Part shown: positions 22,069 to 30,927 of the stretch, piece after piece
Layout of the letters: the number at the start of each line of letters is the position of its first letter
Position numbering within the stretch: position 1 is the stretch's first letter
Assembly (NCBI GenBank): GCA_046347635.1
Contig: JAXMFT010000014.1
Span: 68,881-132,880, forward strand
From: JAGVSZ01 sp019137045
GTDB taxonomy: Bacteria > Pseudomonadota > Gammaproteobacteria > Burkholderiales > SG8-39
Length of the DNA stretch: 64,000 bases
Reading direction: 5' to 3'
Notes under the pieces: model-generated
The model's input: the letters and a program-made list of their open reading frames with translations, nothing else
Told to the model about the DNA's origin: nothing
Databases searched by the model: none
Position numbers and translations under genes: made by a program

Positions 22069-23046
22069 ATGCGGAAATCGTTTTCGACGCTGCTCGCCAT
22101 CGCTGCAGGCGTTCTTGCGGCGCCATTCGCCCTGCCGTCCGCGGCGCAGGATCAGTACCCGTCGCGCGCGGTGAGGCTCGTCATCGGCTTCGCCCCGGGA
22201 GGCGGCAACGACATCCTCGCGCGGCTGCTGGCCGAGAAGCTGAAGGCCTCGCTCGGCCAGTCGTTCATCGTCGAGAACCATCCGGGCGCCAACGGCTTCA
22301 TCGCCGCCGAACAGGTCAAGCGCGCCGCGCCCGATGGCTACACGCTGCTGGTGGGGCCGAGCGGCACGATGGTGATCAGCCCGGCGCTCTACACCAAGCT
22401 GCCTTTCGATCCGGTAACGGACTTCGCGCCGGTGAGCATCGTCGGCCTGTTTCCCCTGGTGCTCGCGGTGCACCCCTCGGTGCCGGCCAGGACGACCGGC
22501 GAGCTGATCGCGCTGGCGCAGGCGAACCCCGGCAAGCTGAACTACAGCTCGCCCGCCCTCGGCTTCCAGCTCGCCACCGAGCTGTTCGCGCAGCGCGCCG
22601 GGATCGTCATGAACCACATCCCCTACAAGGGTGGCGCGCCGGCGGTCAACGCGGCGATTGCCGGCGAAGTCTCGCTCACCTTCGCCGATAGCGCGGCGGT
22701 GATGCCGCAGGTCAAGGCGGGCCGGCTGCGCGCCCTCGCCGTCTCGAGCGCCCGGCGCCTGGGCGCGGCGCCCGAGCTGCCGACCCTCTCCGAGTCGGGG
22801 ATGCCGGGATTCTCGATGGGGCTCTGGTCGGCGATCTTCGCGCCGGCGGGGACCAGCACGGCGATCACGCAGAAGCTGCAGCAGGCGATCGCGCAGGCCG
22901 TGGCCTCGCCCGACCTGCGCGAGCGCCTGACGAGCCTCGGCGTCGAGCCGGTCGGCAGCACCGCCGAGGAACTCGCCGCGACGATGAAGGCGGAAATCGC
23001 CGAGTACCGGCAGGTGGCGAAGACGCAGAACATCCGGGTCGAATGA
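22069..23046 (+). CDS. Bug-family tripartite tricarboxylate transporter receptor
   Basis: 325 residues. Signal peptide (TLLAIAAGVLAAPFALPSA), then the Bug/TctC hallmark YPSRAVRLVIGFAPGGGNDI, NHPGANGFIAAEQVKRAAPD, and MNHIPYKGGAPAVNAAIAGE. A periplasmic solute receptor, greatly expanded in Betaproteobacteria and often orphan. It lies in tandem with the MBL hydrolase, suggesting uptake and processing of the same compound (inference). No TctAB permease is present here. Confidence 0.92.
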   Translation: MRKSFSTLLAIAAGVLAAPFALPSAAQDQYPSRAVRLVIGFAPGGGNDILARLLAEKLKASLGQSFIVENHPGANGFIAAEQVKRAAPDGYTLLVGPSGTMVISPALYTKLPFDPVTDFAPVSIVGLFPLVLAVHPSVPARTTGELIALAQANPGKLNYSSPALGFQLATELFAQRAGIVMNHIPYKGGAPAVNAAIAGEVSLTFADSAAVMPQVKAGRLRALAVSSARRLGAAPELPTLSESGMPGFSMGLWSAIFAPAGTSTAITQKLQQAIAQAVASPDLRERLTSLGVEPVGSTAEELAATMKAEIAEYRQVAKTQNIRVE

Positions 23047-23093
23047 CGCCGTCCGTGCACGCGCAGCTTCGGGCGTCATGGCCTCGCCTCGCG

Positions 23094-23495
23094 ATGAAGC
23101 GTTCTTTCACCTCGGGGCAAGTGATATCCCTCGCGCTCTGCGCGTTGATTTGCGGCTGCACCGACGGCGCGACGCGCATCGCGTACGACATCGAGTCGGG
23201 CGTGACCGCGTTTGAACGGTCGGATGCGCGCACTTTCGAGGTGCGCCACGTTCCCGAGCGCATGCCCGACGGGTGCGCGGGCGCATACACGGTTCAGTTC
23301 AGCGCGCGCTCGTCCCTGATCATCTGGTGCATGGACTCCGCTGGTGGTAAGGTGACCTCGAGCCACGCCACCACCTATCACCTTCGATTCGTGCAGGTTC
23401 CCCGGACGTTCAGGCTCGACAAGGCGGCGGGAGAACCCACCGTCATCGAGCTGGCGAAGGAGAATGGGGCGGTGGTGGTCACGGGGGTGCGGTAG
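23094..23495 (+). CDS. Putative lipoprotein
   Basis: 133 residues with a lipoprotein signal (VISLALCALICGC, lipobox ending ICGC). The mature region includes VRHVPERMPDGCAGAYTVQF, SSLIIWCMDSAGGKVTSS and VIELAKENGAVVVTGVR. Unknown function; probably anchored in the outer membrane. An internally deleted paralogue lies at 19761-19946 with similar flanks, each copy followed by a methyltransferase gene. Confidence 0.65.
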   Translation: MKRSFTSGQVISLALCALICGCTDGATRIAYDIESGVTAFERSDARTFEVRHVPERMPDGCAGAYTVQFSARSSLIIWCMDSAGGKVTSSHATTYHLRFVQVPRTFRLDKAAGEPTVIELAKENGAVVVTGVR

Positions 23496-23653
23496 TGTTC
23501 TGCACCAGCGGGTTGATGTCGCGGGTGACGCCCGGCCATGGGCCGAACCCGACGCACGGGCGGGGACGCTTCGGCCGGTCGTAGCGCGCCGGGTCGCGCG
23601 ATCGTCGCCCCGCAGGTCGTTGAGGTCCTCGGAGAGCCGCGGAGATGGGATCC

Positions 23654-24640
23654 ATGAGCCAGCCGCAAGCACCGCCTCGCATCTGGCAGCTCGTTCTCGG
23701 ATTCGCCAACACTGCCGTGCTTCACGCCCTGGTCAAGACCGGCGTGATCGAGGCGCTGCGCGCGGGACCCAGGCGCCTGGCGGAGCTGGCGCACGCGCGC
23801 CAGCTGAATGCCGACGTGCTCTACCGGGCCCTCCGCTACGCCGCGGTGGTCGACGTGGTGACGCAGGACGGGGAGCAGTACGCCTTGACCGAAACCGGCC
23901 GGATGCTGCTCGAGGACGTGCCCGGCAGCTTGTACATGGCCCTGCTGCTCGGCGGCAGCGAGCCGTGGCAGCGCGCCTGGCAGAACCTCACCCATGCGCT
24001 GACGACTGGCGACAATGCGTTCGAGCAGGCGATGGGCGCCCGTTTGTTCGACTACCTGGACCGGCACCCCGAATACGGGGCCCCCTACAACCGGTGGATG
24101 ACCCTCTCCACGAGCATGGCCGCCCGCGCCGTCGCCGAGGCCTACGACTTCTCCCCGTTCGCGACAGTCTGCGACGTCGGCGGCGGACAAGGCGTCCTGC
24201 TGCGGACCATACTGGAGGCGAACCCGCAACTGCGCGGCGTGCTCTTCGATCAGGAATCGGTGGTGAGGGACCACGTGCTCGCCGACATGGCCGGGCGCGT
24301 GGAGGTGCAGAGCGGCAGTTTCTTCGAGCGCGTGCCCGCTGCGGACGTGATTCTCCTGAAGAGCGTGCTGCATGACTGGAACGACGAGCGCTGCCAGGTC
24401 ATCCTCGACCATTGCCGGGCGGCCATGCAGCCCGCCTCGCGTCTGCTCGCCATCGAGATGGTCGTCTCCTCGCCGCCGGACCAGATGACGGCGTTCTACG
24501 ACCTGCACATGCAGGTGCTGCTGGGCGGGCGGGAACGGACGGAGAGCGAGTTCGCATCCCTGTTCCGGAAGGCCGGCATGCGATTGCGCCGGTGCCTTGC
24601 GACGAAATCACCCATGAGAATCATGGAAGCATCGCTGTGA
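23654..24640 (+). CDS. O-methyltransferase (plant/caffeate OMT-type, SAM-dependent)
   Basis: 328 residues. N-terminal winged-helix dimerisation domain (NTAVLHALVKTGVIEALRAG then ALTETGRMLLEDV) and C-terminal Rossmann domain with SAM motif VCDVGGGQGVLLRTILEANP, acid-binding VEVQSGSFFERVP, and catalytic region LLKSVLHDWNDERCQVIL (HDW). Typical of OMT family 2 enzymes of natural-product or phenolic methylation. An upstream in-frame ATG (23645) adds three residues. Confidence 0.88.
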   Translation: MSQPQAPPRIWQLVLGFANTAVLHALVKTGVIEALRAGPRRLAELAHARQLNADVLYRALRYAAVVDVVTQDGEQYALTETGRMLLEDVPGSLYMALLLGGSEPWQRAWQNLTHALTTGDNAFEQAMGARLFDYLDRHPEYGAPYNRWMTLSTSMAARAVAEAYDFSPFATVCDVGGGQGVLLRTILEANPQLRGVLFDQESVVRDHVLADMAGRVEVQSGSFFERVPAADVILLKSVLHDWNDERCQVILDHCRAAMQPASRLLAIEMVVSSPPDQMTAFYDLHMQVLLGGRERTESEFASLFRKAGMRLRRCLATKSPMRIMEASL

Positions 24641-24779
24641 TCCGGATGCGGGCCGACGTGCGACCGGAGCGGACGAGCGGCGTACGGGCGCCGTGCGGTC
24701 GCGGCGCTGGTGGCGCCCGGCGCTCGGCCGCGGCCCTGTGGACGCGTCGGGACGCACGGACGGCGCTGCCGGATCGAGC

Positions 24780-25169
24780 ATGAACGTCAAGCGAATCGTC
24801 GCCAACATCGCGGCGTCCGAGCCATCCGTGGCGGACACGTTCTACCGCGGCATCCTCGGCCTCGATCTCGCCCTGGATCATGGCTGGATTCGCACCTATG
24901 CCGGCGCCGCCAGGACGACGGCGCAGGCCAGCATCGCCAGCCAGGGGGGCTCGGGCACGCCGGTGCCGGACCTGTCCATCGAGGTGGACGATCTCGATGA
25001 GGCACTGCGCCGCGTTCGGGCGGGCGCGATTCCAGTGGAGTACGGCCCAACCCGGGAGCCGTGGGGCGTCCGCCGCTTCTACGTCAAGGACCCGCTCGGC
25101 AGGCTCGTCAACATCCTGCAGCACGACGCCCCTTCCCAGGCCATTGGCGCGGACGGAGCGCAGCGGTGA
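24780..25169 (+). CDS. VOC family protein
   Basis: 129 residues. One VOC module: VKRIVANIAASEPSVADTFY then RGILGLDLALDHGWIRTYAG, LSIEVDDLDEALRRVRAG, and WGVRRFYVKDPLGRLVNILQ with metal-site Glu/Asp positions. A bleomycin-resistance/glyoxalase-like dimer; ligand unknown. Its stop overlaps the next GTG by 4 bases. Confidence 0.85.
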   Translation: MNVKRIVANIAASEPSVADTFYRGILGLDLALDHGWIRTYAGAARTTAQASIASQGGSGTPVPDLSIEVDDLDEALRRVRAGAIPVEYGPTREPWGVRRFYVKDPLGRLVNILQHDAPSQAIGADGAQR

Positions 25170-25378
25170 CCGGGCAGCGGGTTTCGCGCACTGCCGATGC
25201 GATCTTTGGCGCGGTGTTTCTCCTGGCGGGCGTCGCAATCCTGCTCGCCGCGTGGCCAGCGACGCCGGTCGGCGCCGTGATAGCCGCTGCCCTGGTTGGA
25301 GGCCTTGGCGCCGAAGCGATCGTCAGCGCCGTTCGGGGCAGGCGATCGCTCATTGCACGCATCGGCCCGCTCCCGTGA
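25166..25378 (+). CDS. Small two-TM membrane protein
   Basis: 70 residues, GTG start overlapping the VOC stop (GTGA). Two hydrophobic helices: AIFGAVFLLAGVAILLAAWP and VGAVIAAALVGGLGAEAIVS, then a basic tail. Not recognised. Translationally coupled to the VOC gene. Confidence 0.6.
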   Translation: MTGQRVSRTADAIFGAVFLLAGVAILLAAWPATPVGAVIAAALVGGLGAEAIVSAVRGRRSLIARIGPLP

Positions 25379-25404
25379 ACGAGGTCGCGCCGAGCCCTTC
25401 CTCG

Positions 25405-25669
25405 GGCGAGCGCCGTTCCGGCCGGGCTGCGTCCGCCGATGCGGGCCGCCGGACTGGAACGCTGCGAGCCTGAACGATGAGCGCGAGGACAGGCTGGACA
25501 CACCGTCTACCTGCTGGAAGGGACGATCACCGACCATCGGAACGGCGTCGCCACGGACTACGGTCCGGGCGTGGGCGGGCCTGAGGACCGGAACACCACG
25601 CACTGGCTCGAGAACAGGGAAACGGTTCCGGCGGTCGAGATCTCGGTCGACATCGTCAGGCAAGGCTGA
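25405..25669 (+). pseudogene. Cupin-like C-terminal fragment with attC-like flank
   Basis: From about 25486 a frame without its own start encodes GHTVYLLEGTITDHRNGVAT, DYGPGVG and RNTTHWLENRETVPAVEISV to TGA 25667-25669. This is the second half of a small cupin (GxxxxxLxG...NxxxxPAxxxxVDI). The N-terminal cupin half is absent. Bases 25410-25455 (GCCGTTCCGG, CCGGGCTGCG, CGGGCCGCCGG) resemble the attC12/attC19 inner hairpin but have no core sites. The interval 25379-25814 holds nothing else. Confidence 0.45.
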
Positions 25670-25814
25670 CCTCGGTCCGGACGGCCGGCGCGGAGCGGCC
25701 CGACACGCGGCGCAGCCGGCCGCGCTCGGCCGGCCTTGCCCCCGGTCGCGCGCCGGCTCGCCGCGGCGTTGCGCTACCCTTGCTCCGACCCACCTCCACA
25801 CCAGGAGTCATCAC

Positions 25815-26081
25815 ATGCGTACGGCGCTGTTCCTGCTCTCCGGCCTGTTCTTCATGGCCGCGCTGCTCATTCTCGCGAAGCTTTTCTCCGAGCACTTCCC
25901 CTCGGCCCCGAACTGGGCCCTGGTCATCGGCCTCGCGCTCTGGCTGGCGGCCACCGGCGTCAACATGTGGATCGGGGTTTCCAAGGCGGGCTACTCGGTG
26001 GCCGAGGAACTGCCCGTCCTGCTCCTGCTGGTTGCGGTGCCGGCGGCCGCGGCGGCACTCGCGCGCTGGAAGCTCCTCTAG
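25815..26081 (+). CDS. Small membrane protein
   Basis: 88 residues: FLLSGLFFMAALLILAKLFS, WALVIGLALWLAATGVNMWI, and LPVLLLLVAVPAAAAALARW form three membrane helices. No family confidently recognised. ATG 25815 is preceded by AGGAG. Followed 15 bases later by the TMEM175-like gene, so probably co-transcribed. Confidence 0.65.
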   Translation: MRTALFLLSGLFFMAALLILAKLFSEHFPSAPNWALVIGLALWLAATGVNMWIGVSKAGYSVAEELPVLLLLVAVPAAAAALARWKLL

Positions 26082-26096
26082 GAAGGACGCCCCGGA

Positions 26097-26687
26097 ATGC
26101 ACATGGGCAGGAACAGGCTGGAGGCGTTCAGCGACGGCGTGCTCGCGATCATCATCACGATCATGGTGCTCGAGTTGAAGGTTCCGCACGGCGACACCCC
26201 GGAGACGCTCGCGCCGCTCGTTCCGGTGTTCATGAGCTACGTGCTCAGCTTCGTCTACGTGGGCATCTACTGGAACAACCATCACCACATGCTGCACACC
26301 GTGTCCCGGGTGACCGGAGGCATGCTCTGGGCGAACCTGCACCTGCTCTTCTGGCTGTCGCTGTTCCCGTTCGTCACCGGCTGGATGGGCGAGAACCACT
26401 TCGCGGCGCTGCCCACCGCGCTCTACGGCGGCGTGCTCCTGGCCGCCGCGATCGCGTACTGGATCCTGCAGCAGGTGATCATCGGCGCCCAGGGTGCGGA
26501 CTCGCCGCTCGCGGCCGCGGTCGGCAGCGACTGGAAGGGCAAGCTCTCGCCCGTGCTGTACGCGCTCGCGATCGCGGCCGCTTTTCGCTGGCCCTGGGCG
26601 GCACAGGCGCTCTACGTCGCGGTGGCGCTCATGTGGCTGGTGCCCGATCGGCGCATCGAACGGTTGCTGGGGCGATCCGCGGCCTGA
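26097..26687 (+). CDS. TMEM175/DUF1211 family potassium-channel-like protein
   Basis: 196 residues, about six membrane helices. Signature NRLEAFSDGVLAIIITIMVL (RxxxFSDGVxAI) in helix 1, then YVGIYWNNHHHMLHT and FWLSLFPFVTGWMG. Bacterial TMEM175 proteins form tetrameric K+ channels with the FSD motif at the pore; the length here matches the short bacterial form. It likely starts at MHMGRN (26097) or MGRN (26103). Confidence 0.9.
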   Translation: MHMGRNRLEAFSDGVLAIIITIMVLELKVPHGDTPETLAPLVPVFMSYVLSFVYVGIYWNNHHHMLHTVSRVTGGMLWANLHLLFWLSLFPFVTGWMGENHFAALPTALYGGVLLAAAIAYWILQQVIIGAQGADSPLAAAVGSDWKGKLSPVLYALAIAAAFRWPWAAQALYVAVALMWLVPDRRIERLLGRSAA

Positions 26688-26872
26688 CGAGGCTGCGCCC
26701 GGCCGCTTCGCACGCGCCGCGACGCGGCGCGAGCGGAGCGCTGTGCGCTGCGCCGCCCCCGCCAGCGCGCGCAGAGCGCCGCCGCTTTCCGGGTTTCTCG
26801 TGCATACTCGCCGGGCCCGCGGGCCGGCGCCGCTTCCCCTGCCGCAGCCCGTGCTCCGGAAAGCAAACGACC

Positions 26873-27280
26873 ATGAAACCGAAGATCACCATCTCGTCCC
26901 TCGACGCGGAACGGCTGGAAACGCTCCTGGAGTCGCTGCCCGGCAACGCCTTCCCGGGCCGCGACGCCCTGGAAGCCGAACTCGCGCGCGCGGACATCGT
27001 GGACCCGGCCGAGATCCCCCCGGACGTGGTCACCATGAACTCGACCGTGCGCTTCCGCATCGAGTCCTCGTCGCAGGAGTTCCGGCTGACGCTGGTCTAT
27101 CCCAAGGACGCCGACGCGAGCGGCAGCACCATCTCCATCCTGGCGCCGGTGGGCAGCGCCCTGCTCGGGCTCTCCAAAGGCGACTCGATCGAGTGGCCGA
27201 AGCCCGGCGGCGGAGTGCTGCGCGTGCGCATCGAGGAAGTCACCTACCAGCCCGAGCGCGCCGGCGAGCACCACCGCTGA
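26873..27280 (+). CDS. rnk: Regulator of nucleoside diphosphate kinase
   Basis: 135 residues. GreA/GreB C-terminal-like fold with a short coiled coil: ITISSLDAERLETLLESLP, VVTMNSTVRFRIESSSQEFR, LTLVYPKDADASGSTISILA, PVGSALLGLSKGDSIEWPKP. This is the Rnk pattern (MNS.V.F, VGxALLGL), shorter than GreA because the long coiled coil is reduced. Binds RNA polymerase. Monocistronic by spacing. Confidence 0.9.
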   Translation: MKPKITISSLDAERLETLLESLPGNAFPGRDALEAELARADIVDPAEIPPDVVTMNSTVRFRIESSSQEFRLTLVYPKDADASGSTISILAPVGSALLGLSKGDSIEWPKPGGGVLRVRIEEVTYQPERAGEHHR

Positions 27281-27344
27281 GCGCCGCGTTGCCCCACTCT
27301 CGGCGGGCCCGGGCCCGGCGCCCGGGAAAGCACAGGAGCACACC

Positions 27345-28280
27345 ATGCGGATCGCAGTGATGGGCGCCGGCGGCCTGGGCGGCTACTTCGGCGCGCGCCT
27401 GTGCCGCGGCGGCGCGGACGTGCACTTCCTCGCCCGCGGGCAGCACCTCGCCGCGCTGCGCGCCGAGGGCTTGCGCATCGTCGGGCCCGAACCGCTCCAC
27501 CTCCCGCGGGTCAACGCGACCGACGACGCGCGCGCGATCGGCCCGGTGGACCTCGCCCTGCTGTGCGTGAAGCTGTGGGACACGGAAGCCGCGCTCGCGC
27601 AGCTCCGGCCGGTGGTCGGCGAGCGCACCGCGCTCGTCTCGTTCCAGAACGGGGTGCTCAAGGACGACGCGCTGCGCGCCGCCTACGGCGCCGAGCGCGT
27701 GATGGGCGGGGTCGGCTACGTCGCGACCACCATCGAGCGGCCGGGCGTCATCCGCCAGACCGGGCCGATGCAGCGCCTGATCTTCGGCGAGTTCGACGGC
27801 GCGCGCTCCCCGCGCGCCGAGGCGCTGCTCGCGGCGTGCCGCGCCGGCGGCATCAACGCCGAGCTCTCCGAGGACATCCGGCGCGAGATCTGGCAGAAGT
27901 TCGTGTTCCTGGCCGCGCTCTCCGGCGCGACCACGACCATCCGCACCCCGATCGGACCGATCCGCTCGCATCCGCAGACGCGCGCGTTCCTGCTCGACCT
28001 GATGCGCGAGGTGGTCGCGGTCGGCCGTGCCCACGGGGTGAGCCTCGCGCCGGACTACGCCGAGGCGCGCCTCGCGCTCGCCGACGACGTCGCGTACGAC
28101 ATGACCTCGTCGATGCACCACGACCTGGAGCGCGGCAACCGCCTGGAGGTGCGCTGGCTCGCCGGCGCGGTGGTGGAGCTCGGACGCGCCCGGGGCGTGC
28201 CGACCCCTCTCAACCGCGCGGTCGCCGACATCCTCGCCCTGCACGCCGACGGCGCCCGGGCGCAGACCACCCATGCCTGA
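27345..28280 (+). CDS. 2-dehydropantoate 2-reductase family (ketopantoate reductase)
   Basis: 311 residues. N-terminal NADP Rossmann motif IAVMGAGGLGGYFGARL, LALLCVKLWDTEAALAQL, SFQNGVLKDDALRAAYGAER, and C-terminal KFVFLAALSGATTTIRTPIG with MHHDLERGNRLEVRWLAGAV (catalytic Lys and Glu regions). Reduces ketopantoate to pantoate in CoA synthesis, but the coupled thioesterase and distance from panBC suggest a paralogue for another 2-oxo acid. Overlaps the next gene by 8 bases. Confidence 0.82.
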   Translation: MRIAVMGAGGLGGYFGARLCRGGADVHFLARGQHLAALRAEGLRIVGPEPLHLPRVNATDDARAIGPVDLALLCVKLWDTEAALAQLRPVVGERTALVSFQNGVLKDDALRAAYGAERVMGGVGYVATTIERPGVIRQTGPMQRLIFGEFDGARSPRAEALLAACRAGGINAELSEDIRREIWQKFVFLAALSGATTTIRTPIGPIRSHPQTRAFLLDLMREVVAVGRAHGVSLAPDYAEARLALADDVAYDMTSSMHHDLERGNRLEVRWLAGAVVELGRARGVPTPLNRAVADILALHADGARAQTTHA

Positions 28281-28677
28281 CCTCGCCTCCCTGAGCGCGC
28301 GGCTGGCGCCGCTCTTCCCCGGCCTGCTGGGCATCGCGCTGAAGGAGCTCTCGCCCGAGCGCGTGCGGGCGGAGCTGGCGGTGCGCCCCGACCTCTGCAC
28401 CACCGGCGGCGTGCTCCACGGCGGCGCGATCATGGCCTTCGCCGACACCCTCGGCGCCGTGGGCACGTTCATGAACCTGCCCGAGGGCGCGCGCACGACG
28501 ACGATCGAATCGTCGACGAAGTTCCTGCGCAGCGCGCCCGCCGGCGCAACCGTCGTGGGCGAGAGCACCCCCTTTCACCGCGGGCGCACCACGATGGTGT
28601 GGCAGACGCTGGTCACGACGAGCGAGGGCAAGCTCTGCGCGGTCGTGACCCAGACCCAGCTCGTCATTCCCGCGTGA
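28273..28677 (+). CDS. PaaI-type hotdog thioesterase
   Basis: 134 residues. Hotdog fold: GIALKELSPERVRAELAVRP, GGVLHGGAIMAFADTLGAVG with the HGG catalytic loop, TTTIESSTKFLRSAPAGATV, and RRTTMVWQTLVTT-like end. Hydrolyses small acyl- or aryl-CoA thioesters. Starts inside the end of the reductase gene, so both are co-translated. Confidence 0.87.
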   Translation: MPDLASLSARLAPLFPGLLGIALKELSPERVRAELAVRPDLCTTGGVLHGGAIMAFADTLGAVGTFMNLPEGARTTTIESSTKFLRSAPAGATVVGESTPFHRGRTTMVWQTLVTTSEGKLCAVVTQTQLVIPA

Positions 28678-28795
28678 TCCGCGGGGCAGCGCGCGCGGCC
28701 CGCGCGCGCTGCCGGTCGATCGCCTGCGCGGCGCGCCCGCACGCCAGGGCATACCCGCTATACTCCCGCGCCCTCCTCACCGTGAGAACACAAAG

Positions 28796-29650
28796 ATGAA
28801 GCGCAGCACCCTCTTCTGTCTCGCCATCGCGCTCGCCCTCCCGGCCGCGGCCCAGGATTCCGGCCCGACCCTCGGGAAGCTCCGCAGCGCCAACGAGATC
28901 GTGCTCGGCTACCGCGAGAGCACCATGCCGTTCTCGTTCACCGGCGGCGACGGGCAGCCGGCCGGCTACTCGATCGACGTCTGCAAGGCGGTGGTCGCGT
29001 CGCTCCGCGACCAGCTCAAGCTCGGGGCGCTCCCGATCCGCTGGGTCGCGGTGACGGCGGAGAGCCGGCTGCCGGCGGTCGCGCAGGGGCGCGTCGACAT
29101 GGAGTGCGGGGCCACGACGATGACCTTCGCGCGCTTCGACCAGGTCGACTTCAGCGCACCGGTGTTCGTCGAGACCGGCGCGGTGCTGGCGCGCGCGGAC
29201 TCGAACATCCGGCGCATCGCCGACCTCGGCGGCAAGCGCATCGCCGTGGGCGTCGCCACCACCGCCGAGCAGGCGCTGCGGGCGCGGCTGAAGGCGGACT
29301 CGATCTCCGCCGAGATCGTGGTGGTGAAGAACGCGGCCGAGGCGCTCGAGGCGCTGGACGCGGGCCGAGTCGACGGCTACGCGAACGACCGCATCCTGCT
29401 CGTCGGCTCGGTGGTCCAGGGCCGCGACGCGAAGAAGTACGTGATCACCGAGGACGACTATTCGTTCGAGCTGTACGGCCTCGCCCTGCGCCGCAACGAC
29501 TCCGCTTTCCGGGTGGCCGTCAACCGCGGCCTCGCGCAGCTCTACCGCGGGCCGGGCATGGTGGAGATCTACAAGCGCTGGTTCGGGCCGTTCGGCCCGC
29601 CCGGGACGCTGCTGCAGGCGATGTACTACCTCAACACCCTACCCGACTGA
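28796..29650 (+). CDS. Amino-acid ABC transporter substrate-binding protein
   Basis: 284 residues. Signal peptide (TLFCLAIALALPAAAQ) and SBP_bac_3 fold: LRSANEIVLGYRESTMPFSF, GYSIDVCKAVVASLRDQLKL, QGRVDMECGATTMTFARFDQ, VDFSAPVFVETGAVLARADS. Similar to glutamate/aspartate receptors (GltI-like, C-G-ATT pattern). No permease or ATPase adjoins. Its 3' end overlaps the convergent MFS gene by 12 bases. Confidence 0.9.
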   Translation: MKRSTLFCLAIALALPAAAQDSGPTLGKLRSANEIVLGYRESTMPFSFTGGDGQPAGYSIDVCKAVVASLRDQLKLGALPIRWVAVTAESRLPAVAQGRVDMECGATTMTFARFDQVDFSAPVFVETGAVLARADSNIRRIADLGGKRIAVGVATTAEQALRARLKADSISAEIVVVKNAAEALEALDAGRVDGYANDRILLVGSVVQGRDAKKYVITEDDYSFELYGLALRRNDSAFRVAVNRGLAQLYRGPGMVEIYKRWFGPFGPPGTLLQAMYYLNTLPD

Positions 29651-30865
29651 CCGCGGCGCGAGGCGCCACTCGGGGCGGCGCCCGATGCCGAGGACGGTCG
29701 GGATCGCGGCGATCATGATCAGCGCGGCCCCGGCGAACACCCAGCCCGGGTGGCCGCGGTCGAGGAAGAGGCCGAACATGAGCGGGCCGACCAGCCCGCC
29801 GACGTCCAGCCCGGAGTAGACGAACCCGTAGACTTTTCCGCGCGCGTGCTCCGGCGCGATCTTGCGCACGATGATGTCGCGCGAGGGCCCCATCGCGCCG
29901 AAGCCGAAGCCGGCGGCGGCCATCACCGCCATGAGCGACGCGCTCGGCAGCGACCCGGTCGCGATCACCAGCGCGAGCGCGGCCGGCACCAGCATCCCGA
30001 CCACCGCCACCGCGGTGTGCCGGTCGGTGCGGCCGGCGACGAAGCCGCCGAACAGGATCCCGGCGGAGCCGCCGAGCAGGAACGCGGTGAGCCCGCCGGT
30101 CGCGAGCGCGAGCGGCACGCCGTAGAGCTGCGCGAGCGCGGCGGTCGCGAAGGTCTGGAAGCCGACGAGCGTGATCGCGTAGAGCGAGAAGAACGCGAAG
30201 CACATCAGGATCGGCCAGGACGCGAGGAGCCGCACGTCGGCCCGCAGCCCGCCCGCGGCCTTCGCCGCCGCGTGCGCGCGCGGCCGCTCGCCCGCGAGGT
30301 CGCGCTGCGTCACCAGCAGGACGAGCGCGCCGATCCCGCTCGCGGCCGCGGCGACCACCGCGGTGCGCCAGCCGTAGACCTGCGCCAGCGGGAACACGAA
30401 CACCGGCGCGAGCACCCAGCCGAGGTTGCCGACGATCCCGTGCACGCTGAACGCGTGGCCGAGGCGACCGGGGGACACCTTTGCGTTGAGCAGCGCGAAG
30501 TCGGCGGGGTGGAACACGCTGTTGCCGAGGCCGCCGATCGCCGCCGCCACGAACAGCCACGCGAACGACGGCGCGAGGCCCGAGAGCAGCGTGCCGGCCG
30601 CGACCAGCCCGAGGCCGAGGAGGAGGATCGTGCGCGCGCCGTAGCGGTCGACCAGGAAGCCGGCGGCGGTCTGGGCGATGCCCGACACGGTGTAGAACAC
30701 CGCCATCACCGCCCCGAGGGCGGCATAGCTCACCCCGAACTCCTCCCTCAGCAGCGGGAAGAGCGGCGGCAGGACGAGCTGGAAGAAGTGCGACAGCCCG
30801 TGCGCGAGGCCGACGAGGCTGATGACTTTCGCGTCGGCGCGCAGCGTGGTGGTGGCGGCGGTCAT
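29639..30865 (-). CDS. MFS transporter
   Basis: 408 residues, 12 predicted helices. Motif A-like loop GFLVDRYGARTILLLGLGL between helices 2 and 3, AAIGGLGNSVFHPADFALLN and FSVHGIVGNLGWVLAPVFVF. The Asn/His-Pro-rich start (GLAHGLSHFFQLVLPPLFPL) is like fosmidomycin-resistance-type (Fsr) exporters. Start at MTAATTTLRADAK (30865); the open frame further upstream is not family-like. Confidence 0.88.
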   Translation of the reverse strand: MTAATTTLRADAKVISLVGLAHGLSHFFQLVLPPLFPLLREEFGVSYAALGAVMAVFYTVSGIAQTAAGFLVDRYGARTILLLGLGLVAAGTLLSGLAPSFAWLFVAAAIGGLGNSVFHPADFALLNAKVSPGRLGHAFSVHGIVGNLGWVLAPVFVFPLAQVYGWRTAVVAAAASGIGALVLLVTQRDLAGERPRAHAAAKAAGGLRADVRLLASWPILMCFAFFSLYAITLVGFQTFATAALAQLYGVPLALATGGLTAFLLGGSAGILFGGFVAGRTDRHTAVAVVGMLVPAALALVIATGSLPSASLMAVMAAAGFGFGAMGPSRDIIVRKIAPEHARGKVYGFVYSGLDVGGLVGPLMFGLFLDRGHPGWVFAGAALIMIAAIPTVLGIGRRPEWRLAPRSVG

Positions 30866-30927
30866 GGGGTCGGTTCGCGGGAGGGGAAGCGGTGCGGCGG
30901 GAACCGGGATTGTAACCGCCCGCGCCG

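Noticed and set aside
20266..23046. Very long + strand open frame covering methyltransferase, MBL and Bug genes
   Set aside because: High GC lowers stop frequency in shadow frames. Its first 600 codons are Arg/Ala/Pro-rich without family motifs; only the last part is the true Bug receptor.
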